Assembly: GCF_037040815.1 (NCBI RefSeq)
Contig: NZ_CP146232.1
Location: 372,001-436,000, forward strand
Reading direction: 5' to 3'
DNA: 64,000 nt
Source of the DNA: Pararoseomonas sp. SCSIO 73927
Lineage (GTDB): Bacteria > Pseudomonadota > Alphaproteobacteria > Acetobacterales > Acetobacteraceae
Every line of letters begins with the position of its first letter. The first letter of the stretch is position 1. The notes under the pieces were generated by a model. That model was given only the letters and a program-made list of their open reading frames with translations. It was not told the DNA's origin and did no database searches. Of this stretch, positions 7,260 through 15,685 are shown one piece after another. A program made the position numbers and the translations under genes.

Positions 7260-9530
7260 ATGAGGGGGCCGCCGCGCCGCGTCCTGCACGTGCTGAAATA
7301 CTACCGCCCCGCCTTCACCGGCGAGGGCGTGTTCCTGGAGCGCTGCAGCGCCGTGATGCAGGAGCTGTCGGGGGCGACGGAGCACGACCTCCTCGTCACC
7401 CACACGCCGCGCCCCGCGGCGCCGGATGCGGCCGCATTCTGCTCCACGCTGCGGCGGGTGGTCTACCTCAACGCCCGGCCGGCGCGGACGGCGCTGCACC
7501 ACGCCCGGCTCGCCCTGTGGTTCCTGCGGAACCTGCACCGCTACGACGCCGTGCACTTCCGCACCCATGCGGACTGGTACTTCCTCACCTACCTCCTCAC
7601 CCGGCTGGCCGGGCGGCGGCTGGTGCTCTCGGCGACGCTGGACGACAGCCTGCCCGTGCTCATCGGCCACTACCGGCCCGGGCTGCGGCGGCTGGCGACA
7701 GCGGGGTTCCGGCTGTTCCACGCCTATGTCGGCATCAGCCCCCGCCTGCACGGGCAGAACCGCGCCGTCGCGGCCGCGCCGGAGCGCTGCCACCTCGTCC
7801 CCTGCGGCGTCACCGTGCCGCTGGCCGCGCCCGGAACAAGGGAGCGCATGCGCCGCTCCATCGGCGCCGGGCCGGACGATCCCGTGCTGCTCTTCGTCGG
7901 CGGGCTCTGCGCCCGCAAGGACCCCCTTTTCCTCATCGAGGCGATGCCGGCGGTGCTGGTGCGGCACCCCGGGGCGCGTCTCGTCCTCGTCGGGCCGCCG
8001 CTGGAGCCGGACTACGTGCGCGGGCTGGAGCGGGCCGTTGCCGCGTCCGGGATCGGCGGGGCCGTGGTGCTCGCGGGGGAGAGGCTGGACCCGCACCCCT
8101 GGTTCGAGGCGGCGGACCTCCTCGTCTTCGCGTCCCGGCTAGAGGGGTTCGGCACGGTGGTGCCGGAGGCGATGGCGCACGGGCTGCCCGTGGTCGCGCG
8201 CCGGCTGCCCGGGGTGAACGAGAGCTTCGTGCTGGAGGGCGAGACCGGCTTCCTGTTCGAGGACCGGGCGGGCTACCTGGACGCCGTGCTGCGCCTGGCC
8301 GGGGACGCGGCGCTGCGGCGCCGGCTAGGCGCGGCGGGCAAGGCGCTCTGCGCGCGGCAGTTCGGGATGCGGGGGGTGGCCGCGCGCTACCTTGGCATCT
8401 ACGGCCTCGCGGATGCGGTGCCGTCGCCGGAGGTGCCGGAGAGCGGGCTCGGCTGCACCGCCTCGATCACGGACAGCCGCTTCCACGCGCCCGCGGGCGC
8501 GGCCGGGGCCGGGACTGGGGCCGGGGCCGGGGCCGGCCGAGGTGACGCCCCGGTGCTGGTGACGATGGTGGACGCGGAGGAGGCCTTCGACTGGTCCCGC
8601 CCCTTCTCGCGCGAGGCGCGGGACGTCACCTCCATGCGGAGCCAGCACCTCGCGCACCGCGTCTTCTCCCGCCATGGGGTGGTGCCCGTCTACCTCGCGG
8701 ACTACCCGGTGGCGGACCAGGATTCCGGGCGCGCGCCGCTGCGGGAGCTGCTGCGGGACGGGCTCTGCGACCTCGGCGCGCAGCTCCACCCCTGGGTCAC
8801 GCCCCCCTTCACGGAGGCGGTGGGCGAGGCCAACAGCTTCGCCGGCAACCTGCCCGCGACCGTGGAGCTGGAGAAGGCCCGCCGCCTGACGCGCGCGCTG
8901 GAGGACGCCTTCGGCATCGCGCCCCGGATCTACCGCACCGGGCGCTTCGGGGTGGGGCCGCGCACGGCGGACGTGCTGAAGCAGCTCGGCTACGCCGCCG
9001 ACAGCAGCGTCTCCCCCTGCTGGCCGACGGCGGCGGCGCGCCACGATCCCGCCGCCTGGGCCAGCCCGCCCGCCCCCTACTGGGTGGACCGGGAGAGGAC
9101 GCTAATGGAGATCCCGGTCTCCGCCGCCCTGGTGGGCCGGCTCGCGCCCCATGGCGGACGGCTGGCGCCTCTCCTGTTCCGGCCCGGGGCGGACCGGCTG
9201 CGCCTGGCCGGCGCCGCAGCCCGTCTGGGGCTGCTGGAGCGCATCCGGCTGAGCCCGGAGGGCATGACGGTTGAGGAGGCGAAGCGCCTGACGCGCGCCA
9301 TGCTGGCGGCGGGCCACCGCGTCTTCGTCCTGACCTACCACTCCCCCTCGCTGGAGCCGGGGAACACTCCCTATGTCCGCACGGCGGCGCAGCGGGACCG
9401 CTTCCTGGCCTGGCTGGACGAGTACTACGCCTTCTTCCGGGAGGAGGTGGGCGGCCGCAACGCGACCTGGCGGGAAGTGCGGTACGGCGCGGAAACGCCC
9501 GCCGCCCCGGCCCTGGCGGCGGCGTCGTGA
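7260..9530 (+). CDS. Fusion: GT4 glycosyltransferase + WalW-type polysaccharide deacetylase
   Basis: One uninterrupted 756-codon frame carries two enzymes. Residues 1-390 are a GT4/GT-B glycosyltransferase: N-terminal VLHVLKYYRPAFTGEG, LLFVGGLCARKDP and the donor-site EX7E region ASRLEGFGTVVPEAMAHGLPV. Residues about 410-428 are a Gly/Ala-rich linker encoded by GGCCGG-type tandem DNA. From about residue 430 to 745 is a NodB-like deacetylase of the WalW type: VTMVDAEEAFDW, then GAQLHPWVTPPF as metal-binding region, RTGRFGVG, and near the end VFVLTYHSPSLEPG. Predicted roles are adding a sugar and N-deacetylating the growing glycan. ATG 7260 follows GGGAGAGGGG. These activities are usually separate genes. 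The product is presumably cytoplasmic, since no signal peptide is seen. Confidence 0.85.
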   Translation: MRGPPRRVLHVLKYYRPAFTGEGVFLERCSAVMQELSGATEHDLLVTHTPRPAAPDAAAFCSTLRRVVYLNARPARTALHHARLALWFLRNLHRYDAVHFRTHADWYFLTYLLTRLAGRRLVLSATLDDSLPVLIGHYRPGLRRLATAGFRLFHAYVGISPRLHGQNRAVAAAPERCHLVPCGVTVPLAAPGTRERMRRSIGAGPDDPVLLFVGGLCARKDPLFLIEAMPAVLVRHPGARLVLVGPPLEPDYVRGLERAVAASGIGGAVVLAGERLDPHPWFEAADLLVFASRLEGFGTVVPEAMAHGLPVVARRLPGVNESFVLEGETGFLFEDRAGYLDAVLRLAGDAALRRRLGAAGKALCARQFGMRGVAARYLGIYGLADAVPSPEVPESGLGCTASITDSRFHAPAGAAGAGTGAGAGAGRGDAPVLVTMVDAEEAFDWSRPFSREARDVTSMRSQHLAHRVFSRHGVVPVYLADYPVADQDSGRAPLRELLRDGLCDLGAQLHPWVTPPFTEAVGEANSFAGNLPATVELEKARRLTRALEDAFGIAPRIYRTGRFGVGPRTADVLKQLGYAADSSVSPCWPTAAARHDPAAWASPPAPYWVDRERTLMEIPVSAALVGRLAPHGGRLAPLLFRPGADRLRLAGAAARLGLLERIRLSPEGMTVEEAKRLTRAMLAAGHRVFVLTYHSPSLEPGNTPYVRTAAQRDRFLAWLDEYYAFFREEVGGRNATWREVRYGAETPAAPALAAAS

Positions 9531-10285
9531 TGGAGGGCGCCATCCCGCTGCGGCAGGTCCTCACGTCGCTCGGCCTGCCGCCCCTGGGTCTCGCCATCGC
9601 CTGCGTGGCGGGCGGGCTGCTGGCCTGGCGCGGTTCGCGGATGGCGGGGCTCGGCACCGCCCTCGCCGCCTCGCTGCTCCTGCTGCTCGCCACCCCGGCC
9701 GTCTCCGCCCTGCTCATGGCCTCGCTGGAGCGGGAGATTGCCGCGCCGGCCCCGGCCCTGCGGGCGGCGCCGGCGGCCATCATCGTCCTCGGGGCCGAGG
9801 TGACGCACACCCGCCACGGCGCGGAGGTCGGGCCGCTGACGCTGGAGCGCCTGCGCGCCGGGGCCGCCCTGCAGCGCCGCACGGGCCTGCCGCTGCTCGT
9901 CACCGGGGGCGTGCTCTCGCCCGGGGACCCTGCCCTGGCCACCCTGATGGCGCGCAGCCTGGCGGATGACTTCGGAACCCCCGCGCGCTGGGTGGAGCCC
10001 CGGGCGGGCGACACGCGGGACAACGCCGTGTTCAGCGCGGCCATGCTGCGCGCCGAGGGGATCGGCGCGGCCTTCGTGGTCAGCCACGCATGGCACCTCC
10101 CGCGGGCGCTGGAGGCCTTCGGACGGGCCGGGCTGGAGACGGTGCCGGAGGCGCCCGACCTGGCCGCCGCGCCCCGCTTCGACCTGCCGCACTGGCTGCC
10201 CCGCGTGGATCGGCTGGTCGAGAGCTGGTTCGCCCTGCGGGAATGGGCGGGGAGGCTGGTCTATGCCATCCGCGACAGCGCTTAG
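9530..10285 (+). CDS. YdcF/SanA family protein (DUF218)
   Basis: The 251-residue product has two N-terminal hydrophobic helices (about residues 10-60) followed by a DUF218 domain. That domain begins AAIIVLGAEVT and includes LPLLVTGGVLSPGDP, DTRDNAVFSAAMLR and the conserved VVSHAWHLPRALEAF. Members are inner-membrane proteins of poorly defined function linked to envelope integrity and polysaccharide metabolism. The start is ATG 9530, sharing its A with the TGA of the upstream gene; GTG 9527 is the alternative. The 3' end overlaps the next gene by 23 bases, showing tight coupling in the glycan operon. Confidence 0.82.
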   Translation: MEGAIPLRQVLTSLGLPPLGLAIACVAGGLLAWRGSRMAGLGTALAASLLLLLATPAVSALLMASLEREIAAPAPALRAAPAAIIVLGAEVTHTRHGAEVGPLTLERLRAGAALQRRTGLPLLVTGGVLSPGDPALATLMARSLADDFGTPARWVEPRAGDTRDNAVFSAAMLRAEGIGAAFVVSHAWHLPRALEAFGRAGLETVPEAPDLAAAPRFDLPHWLPRVDRLVESWFALREWAGRLVYAIRDSA

Positions 10286-11381
10286 CGAGCGGGCCGAGGC
10301 CCGGCTGGTACGGCTCGAGGAGCCGCGCCTTCCCGGCTGGTGCGACCGCCACCTGGCGCCGCCAGGGGGCGATTTCTTCGCGGGCCGGGGCTGGTACGAC
10401 ACCGTGCTCGCCCACGCCGTGCCGCCGGGCGCCGCGCCGGTGCTGGCCCTCTGCGGGGCGGCTCTGCTGCCCCTCATGGCCGAGGGGGGGCGCCTGCGCA
10501 CCCTGGCCACGCCCTACACCCTGCGCTGGGACCCGCTGCCCGAGCCGGGCACCGGAGAGGACGCGCTGCGGGAGGCCGGGCGCGCGCTGGCCGGGCTGCT
10601 CCGCGGCCGCCCGCCAACCCGGCTGGAGGCGCTGGACGATGCCTCCCCCGCGATGGCGGGCATCGCGGACGGGCTGCGCGCCGGCGGCTTCGCCCTCGAC
10701 CACTACCGGCACTTCGGCAACTGGTGGGGCCCCCTGGAGCCGGGCGGCGGTTGGACGGCCTACCTGGCCGGCCGCCCGCCCGCCCTTCGCACCACCATCG
10801 GGCGCAAGCTGGCCCGCAGCGCCCGGGAATCGCGCTTCACCCTCGTGACCGCGCCGGGCGCCGCGCTGGAGGCCGCGATCGCCGACTACCACGCCGTGCG
10901 GGACCGGAGCTGGAAGCCGCCGGAGCCCGCGCCCGGCTTCGACGCGGCGCTGATGCGGGCCGCCGCGACGCTCGGCGCGCTGCGGCTGGGCGTGCTGCAC
11001 CGGGCGAGCGACGGCCGGCCCCTGGCCGCGCAGTACTGGATCGTCACGGAAGGCCGCGCCTTCCTCCTGAAGCTGTCGCACGACGAGGCGGAACGGGCGG
11101 CCTCGCCGGGCACCGCCCTCACCGCGCTGATGATCCGCGGCCTGATCGAGGAGGGTGTCGACGGCCTCGATTTCGGCCGCGGCGACGATCCCTACAAGCG
11201 GCTCTGGGTCGCGGAGCGCCGGCAGCGGGTCGGGCTGGTGGTCACGGACCCCTGGCACCCCGCCGGGGTGCTGGAACTGGCCCGCCAGCTCGCCGGGCGG
11301 GGGCGGCGGCGGGTGATGGCCTGGCAGGGGGCCTGGCGGCCGGCGCCCGCGGCGGGGGAAGCGCGGGGGGAGGACGCATGA
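10263..11381 (+). CDS. GNAT-fold acyltransferase, CelD/BcsL (FemAB-like) family, second copy
   Basis: The 372-residue product starts at ATG 10263 inside the YdcF gene and ends in an ATGA overlap with the next glycosyltransferase. Diagnostic segments are FFAGRGWYDTVLAH, LRTTIGRKLARSARESRF, AQYWIVTEGRAFLLKLSHDE, and the C-terminal VDGLDFGRGDDPYKRLW. The last matches the DFxxGDxxYK signature of the family. It is expected to acylate a sugar or lipid-linked intermediate in the cytoplasm. It shares family but little direct sequence with the copy at 6163, so the two probably modify different positions. The upstream extension of the frame is a shadow. Confidence 0.82.
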   Translation: MPSATALSERAEARLVRLEEPRLPGWCDRHLAPPGGDFFAGRGWYDTVLAHAVPPGAAPVLALCGAALLPLMAEGGRLRTLATPYTLRWDPLPEPGTGEDALREAGRALAGLLRGRPPTRLEALDDASPAMAGIADGLRAGGFALDHYRHFGNWWGPLEPGGGWTAYLAGRPPALRTTIGRKLARSARESRFTLVTAPGAALEAAIADYHAVRDRSWKPPEPAPGFDAALMRAAATLGALRLGVLHRASDGRPLAAQYWIVTEGRAFLLKLSHDEAERAASPGTALTALMIRGLIEEGVDGLDFGRGDDPYKRLWVAERRQRVGLVVTDPWHPAGVLELARQLAGRGRRRVMAWQGAWRPAPAAGEARGEDA

Positions 11382-12550
11382 GGATTCTCTACAGCCACCG
11401 GATCCGCTCGCGCGACGGGCAGGCCGTGCACCTGGAGGCCATGGTCGCGGCCCTGCGCGCGGACGGGCACGAGGTGCGGGTGGTCGGCCCCGCCGGCTTC
11501 GAGCGCGATGACCTCGGCGGGGACAGCCCGGCGCTGTCCTTCATCCGCCGCCGCCTGCCGGCCTGGATCGGGGAATTGGCGGAGCTGGCCTACGCGGTCC
11601 CGGCAGCGATCCGGCTGGACCGCGCCGCCGCCGCCTTCCGGCCGGAGGCGATCTACGAGCGCGCCAACCTCTTCCACCTCGCCGGGACCTTCGTTGCGGC
11701 GCGGCGCGGGCTGCCGCTGCTGCTGGAGGTGAACGCGCCACTGGCCGAGGAGCGGGCGCGCTTCGGCGGGCTCGCCCTGCGCCCCGTCGCCACCTTCCTG
11801 GAGCGGCTGGTCTGGCGCCGCGCGGACCGGGTGCTGCCGGTCACGGCCGTGCTCGAGGCACGGCTCGCGCGGGCGGGGGTGCCGGCGGCGCGCGTCACCG
11901 TCGTGCCCAACGGCATCGCGCCCGAGGACTTCCCGCCACCGGCCGAGCGGGCTGCCGGCGGTAAGATCGTGCTGGGCTTCATCGGCTTCCTGCGGGAATG
12001 GCACGGCCTCGCCTCCGTGGTGCGCGCCCTGGCGGCCGCCGGGCCGGGGACGGTGCTGCACGTCGCCGGCGAGGGTCCGGCACGGGAGGGGCTGGAACGG
12101 CTGGCGGCGGAGTGCGGCGTGGCGGACCGCGTGCACTTCACCGGCCTCGTCGCGCGGGAGAGGGTGCCGGAGGTGGTCTCCGGCTTCGACATCGCGCTCC
12201 AGCCGGCGGCCGTGGACTATGCCTGCCCGCTGAAGGTGCTGGAGTACATGGCGGCGGGCCGGCCGATCGTCGCGCCCGACCAGCCGAACATCCGGGAGCT
12301 GCTGGAGCACGGCCGCACCGCCCTGCTCTTCGATCCCGCCGATCCGGACGGGCTCTGGCGCGCCGCGATGCGGCTGGCGGGCGATCCCGCGCTGCGGCGC
12401 GCGCTCGGCGAGGCGGCGCGGGCCGAGATCCTGCGGCGCGACCTGACCTGGAAGGGGCATGCGCGCCGCGTCGCCCTCCTCGCGGCCGCGGAGGCGGATC
12501 GCCGCGTCGCCCGGCGCGCCGGCCGCGCCGTACCGGAGGCCACCGCATGA
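11378..12550 (+). CDS. Glycosyltransferase family 4
   Basis: The 390-residue GT-B enzyme begins MRILYSHRIRSRDGQAVHLEAMV, the acceptor-domain start typical of GT4. The donor domain includes VVPNGIAPEDF, ILGFIGFLREWHG-type core residues, LHVAGEGPAREGLERLA and the EX7E-like KVLEYMAAGRPIVAPDQPNIREL. The Lys in the PLKVLEYMAAG stretch replaces the first Glu of the classical motif, as in many GT4 members. ATG 11378 overlaps the previous TGA (ATGA), and the 3' end overlaps the next gene in the same way. It transfers one sugar in assembly of the repeat unit; donor and linkage are unknown. Confidence 0.86.
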   Translation: MRILYSHRIRSRDGQAVHLEAMVAALRADGHEVRVVGPAGFERDDLGGDSPALSFIRRRLPAWIGELAELAYAVPAAIRLDRAAAAFRPEAIYERANLFHLAGTFVAARRGLPLLLEVNAPLAEERARFGGLALRPVATFLERLVWRRADRVLPVTAVLEARLARAGVPAARVTVVPNGIAPEDFPPPAERAAGGKIVLGFIGFLREWHGLASVVRALAAAGPGTVLHVAGEGPAREGLERLAAECGVADRVHFTGLVARERVPEVVSGFDIALQPAAVDYACPLKVLEYMAAGRPIVAPDQPNIRELLEHGRTALLFDPADPDGLWRAAMRLAGDPALRRALGEAARAEILRRDLTWKGHARRVALLAAAEADRRVARRAGRAVPEATA

Positions 12551-13710
12551 CATCCACCGCGGCATCGATCCTCGACGAGGTCGCGCCCGGGAACGGGGAA
12601 GGCGCCCACGCGCCGCTGCTGCTGCACGTCTTTCCCAGCTTCGCGGTCGGCGGCGCGCAGGTGCGCTTCGCCGCGCTGGCGAACCGCTTCGGCCCGCGCT
12701 GGCGGCACGTGGTCGTTGCCATGGACGGGCGGGTGGACTGCGCGCAGCGGATCGGGGAAGCGGTCCGCCTCGCCTCTGCCGGGCCGCCCTGGGAGGGCGC
12801 GCCCAGCCCGGTGCAGCGCCTGGCGCGCATGGCCGGGCTGCTGCGCCGCCTGCGGCCGGCCCTGCTCATCACGAGCAACTGGGGCAGCATCGAGTGGGCC
12901 ATCGCCAACCGCCTGACCGCCGGCCTGCCGCACCTCCACACGGAGGACGGCTTCGGGCCGGAGGAGAGCGCCGCGCAGTTCGGGCGCCGCATCATGGCCC
13001 GCCGCCTCGCCCTGCGGCAGAGCAACGTCATGCTGCCCTCCGCGACGCTGCTGCGGGCGGCGCAGCAGGTGTGGAAGCTTCCGCCGGAACGGCTCAGCCA
13101 CATCCCCAACGGAATCGACCTCAGGCGGTTCCGGCCCGACGGGCCGAGGCTCGAGATCGAGGTGCCGGGGGACGGGCCGCTGATCGGCGCCGTGGCGGCC
13201 CTGCGCCCGGAGAAGAACATCGCGCGGCTGCTGCGCGCCGCGGCGCTGCTGCTGCGGGAGGGCGTGGCGTTCCGAATCGTCCTGATTGGCGACGGGCCCG
13301 AGAGGGCGGGGCTGGAGGCTCTCGCCGGGGGGCTCGGCCTTTCCGGCGTGGTGCGTTTTGCCGGCCATGTCGCGGACCCGGCCGCGGCCTACCGGGCGAT
13401 GGACATCGTCTGCCTCTCCTCCGACACGGAGCAGATGCCCTTCTCCGTGCTGGAGGCGATGGCGACCGGGCTGCCCGTGGCGACGACGGAGGTCGGTGAC
13501 GTGCGCCTGATGCTCTCCGCACAGAATGCCCCGCACCTGGCGGCGCGCACCGACGAGGCCCTGGCCGATGCGCTGCGGCCCCTGCTGCGCGACGCCGCGC
13601 TCCGGCGACGGATCGGCCGCGCGAACAGAGAGAAGGCGGAGCGCGACTACGACGAGGAAGCCATGTTCCAGGCCCATGCCGCGCTGATCGGGCGGACCAT
13701 CACGCCATGA
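12547..13710 (+). CDS. Glycosyltransferase family 4
   Basis: The 387-residue GT-B protein has the acceptor-domain start LLLHVFPSFAVGGAQVRFAAL. The linker VIPNGID appears as LSHIPNGIDLRRF, and the donor core as LIGAVAALRPEKNIARLLRAA. The catalytic EX7E region is CLSSDTEQMPFSVLEAMATG. The family inverts or retains NDP-sugar linkages; this subgroup often makes exopolysaccharide or lipopolysaccharide linkages. The ATGA junctions on both sides (12547, 13707) place it firmly within the operon. Substrate is not inferable. Confidence 0.86.
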   Translation: MTSTAASILDEVAPGNGEGAHAPLLLHVFPSFAVGGAQVRFAALANRFGPRWRHVVVAMDGRVDCAQRIGEAVRLASAGPPWEGAPSPVQRLARMAGLLRRLRPALLITSNWGSIEWAIANRLTAGLPHLHTEDGFGPEESAAQFGRRIMARRLALRQSNVMLPSATLLRAAQQVWKLPPERLSHIPNGIDLRRFRPDGPRLEIEVPGDGPLIGAVAALRPEKNIARLLRAAALLLREGVAFRIVLIGDGPERAGLEALAGGLGLSGVVRFAGHVADPAAAYRAMDIVCLSSDTEQMPFSVLEAMATGLPVATTEVGDVRLMLSAQNAPHLAARTDEALADALRPLLRDAALRRRIGRANREKAERDYDEEAMFQAHAALIGRTITP

Positions 13711-14702
13711 TCGACGAGGTGACGGCCTCCCCCGCGACCCTGCAGGGCTTCCGGCTGGCCTGCCCGAAGGACCGCGGGCCGCTGGAGGCGGAGGGCGCGG
13801 CCCTGCGCTGCTGCCGGTGCGGCACCCTCTACCCCGTCATCGACGGCGTGCCCGTGCTGATCGACGACGAGCGCTCCGTCTTCGCCATCGCGGATTACGG
13901 CGGCGGCGCGGGCTACGAGGGGCCGAGCTACGGGCGCGACGCCGACCGTTCGGGCGGGCTGCGGCGCCTGTATCACCGGGCCGCGCGGCGGCTGGGCGAC
14001 GCGGAGACGAGCATCCGGCACCCGGACGCGGCGGAGGCCATCGCCTACGTCGCCGCGCTGCGGCCGCGGCCGCGCGTCCTCGTCGTCGGCTCGGGCGGGC
14101 TGCGGCTCGGCGCGCCGGAGGATCGCGTGCTGAGCACGGACGTCGCCTTCGGCCCCGCCGTGGACGCGGTGGCGGACGCGCACCACCTCCCCTTCCCCGA
14201 CGGGAGCTTCGACCTCGTCATCGCCGTCGCCGTGCTGGAGCACGTGGCCGATCCCTGGCTCTGCGCGCGGGAATTTGGGCGCGTGCTGGATTCGGGCGGG
14301 CATGTCTACGCCGTGACGCCCTTCCTGCAGCCCGTTCACATGGGCGCCTACGACTTCACGCGGTTCACGCCGATCGGCCACCGGCGGCTGTTCCGCCACT
14401 TCGACGAGGTGGCGGCCGGGGTGGCCATGGGGGTGGGCAGCGTGGCGGCCTGGACGATCGGCGCGGCGCTGCAATCCGCCTCCGGGCGAAGGGGATGGAG
14501 GATGGCGGCGCGAATGATGGGGCTGCTCCTCACCCCCCTTCTGCGGCGCCTGGACCGGCCCCTGCGGCACGGGGCCGACGCCGCCGGCGGCTGCTGGTTC
14601 TTCGGGCGGCTGCGGGAGGGAGCGCCGGTCTCCGACCGTGACCTCGTGCGCGACTACCGGGACCGCTTCGGCCTCGGCCCGGAACGCCTGCCCCCGCCCT
14701 GA
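13707..14702 (+). CDS. Class I SAM-dependent methyltransferase with Trm112-like zinc ribbon
   Basis: The 331-residue protein has an N-terminal Trm112-like segment, LACPKDRGPLEAEG...LRCCRCGTLYPVIDGVPVLI, with Cys residues that could bind zinc. A methyltransferase type 11 domain follows: VLVVGSGG as motif I, HLPFPDGSFDLVIAVAVLEHV as motif IV/post-IV, and GRVLDSGGHVYAVTPF. This architecture is common for methyltransferases in O-antigen and exopolysaccharide loci that modify sugars. It is the last gene of the plus-strand glycan operon (ATGA overlap with the GT4) and converges on the FkbM methyltransferase. Confidence 0.82.
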   Translation: MIDEVTASPATLQGFRLACPKDRGPLEAEGAALRCCRCGTLYPVIDGVPVLIDDERSVFAIADYGGGAGYEGPSYGRDADRSGGLRRLYHRAARRLGDAETSIRHPDAAEAIAYVAALRPRPRVLVVGSGGLRLGAPEDRVLSTDVAFGPAVDAVADAHHLPFPDGSFDLVIAVAVLEHVADPWLCAREFGRVLDSGGHVYAVTPFLQPVHMGAYDFTRFTPIGHRRLFRHFDEVAAGVAMGVGSVAAWTIGAALQSASGRRGWRMAARMMGLLLTPLLRRLDRPLRHGADAAGGCWFFGRLREGAPVSDRDLVRDYRDRFGLGPERLPPP

Positions 14703-14725
14703 AGCATTGCCCTGAAGCGCGTGGA

Positions 14726-15655
14726 TCAGGTGGGCAGGGCGATGAGGTTCTGCGTCACGTAGATCTCGCAGCGCTTCACGTCGTAGGGAAAGAGCGGCAG
14801 CAGCTCGCCGTTGAGGCAGAGGCGATGGATCCCGTAGCCCGGCAGGGCGGCGAAGAAGTCGCGCATGGTTACGTGGGTCGCGATGTTGGCGGGGATGAAC
14901 TCGAACTGAATCATCCCGATGCGCCGTTCCCGGATCGCGCGCTCCGCCCCCTTCAGCACGTTCAGGTCGAAGCCCTCCGTGTCGATCTTCAGGAAGTCGA
15001 CCCGCTCGATCCCCTCCCTCTCGAGATACGCGTCGAGGGTGGTGCTGCGGATCGCGTGCCGCACGACCCGGTCCGCGAACATGTCCACCGCCTCATGGCT
15101 GAGGCTCGCCTGGGTGGAGCCGTCTCCGTCCGCGAAGTCGAACAGCTCCAGCTCGCCGTCCCGGTCGGACAGGGCCTCCTGCACGAGGGTGACGTTGCGG
15201 CCGGAGAGGTGCTGCGAGAGGCGCCGGAACGTGCTGGGGTGCGGCTCGAAGGCGTGGATGCGGGCCGTCGGCGCGATGCGCGAGAGGTACTCGGCGTAGG
15301 ATCCGTAATTCGCGCCGACATCGAGCAGCACGCCGCCCTGCAGCCGCGGCGCGACGCTGTCCAGGAAGCGCTCCTCCGCCTTGTTCAGGCCGTGCCTGCC
15401 CTTGAAGTTGATGGCAACGCCGTTGCAGCGCAGGGCGAAATCGTAGATGGCGCGGGCGAGCCAGGACGCCGAGGGGCGGTTGATCGCCCAGATCAGCGGA
15501 TAGGCCGCGGTGGCGGCCGCGCGGCGCGCGAGGCTGTCCCGCCAGGCCGCCGTGCGGATCGGGGCCGCAGGCTGCGCTGCGCGGTGGCCGTGCTCGACGG
15601 CTGAGTTCGTTGTCATGACGCCGGCGATCATACCAGCCGAACGCGACAACGCCAT
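14726..15655 (-). CDS. FkbM family methyltransferase
   Basis: The 309-residue protein has FkbM hallmarks: GGVLLDVGANYGSYAEYLSR as the SAM-binding motif I, RIHAFEPHPSTFRRLSQHL, and VDFLKIDTEGFDLNVLKGA. The C-terminal half ends in a beta-rich region. The family O-methylates sugars or other small molecules, often in surface-glycan loci. ATG 15655 lacks a clear ribosome binding site. ATG 15616 (MTTNS) is an alternative that would remove 13 residues before a low-complexity leader. It converges on the plus-strand glycan operon and is separated by 30 bases from the T6SS phosphatase gene upstream on the same strand. Confidence 0.85.
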   Translation of the reverse strand: MALSRSAGMIAGVMTTNSAVEHGHRAAQPAAPIRTAAWRDSLARRAAATAAYPLIWAINRPSASWLARAIYDFALRCNGVAINFKGRHGLNKAEERFLDSVAPRLQGGVLLDVGANYGSYAEYLSRIAPTARIHAFEPHPSTFRRLSQHLSGRNVTLVQEALSDRDGELELFDFADGDGSTQASLSHEAVDMFADRVVRHAIRSTTLDAYLEREGIERVDFLKIDTEGFDLNVLKGAERAIRERRIGMIQFEFIPANIATHVTMRDFFAALPGYGIHRLCLNGELLPLFPYDVKRCEIYVTQNLIALPT

Positions 15656-15685
15656 TGATTTCGAGGCCGTGCTGACGATCCTGCC

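Noticed and set aside
8498..8540. GGCCGG tandem as a sign of frameshift between two separate genes
   Set aside because: The frame stays open through the tract and both flanking domains are in the same frame, so a fusion is the simplest reading; kept only as a point to verify.
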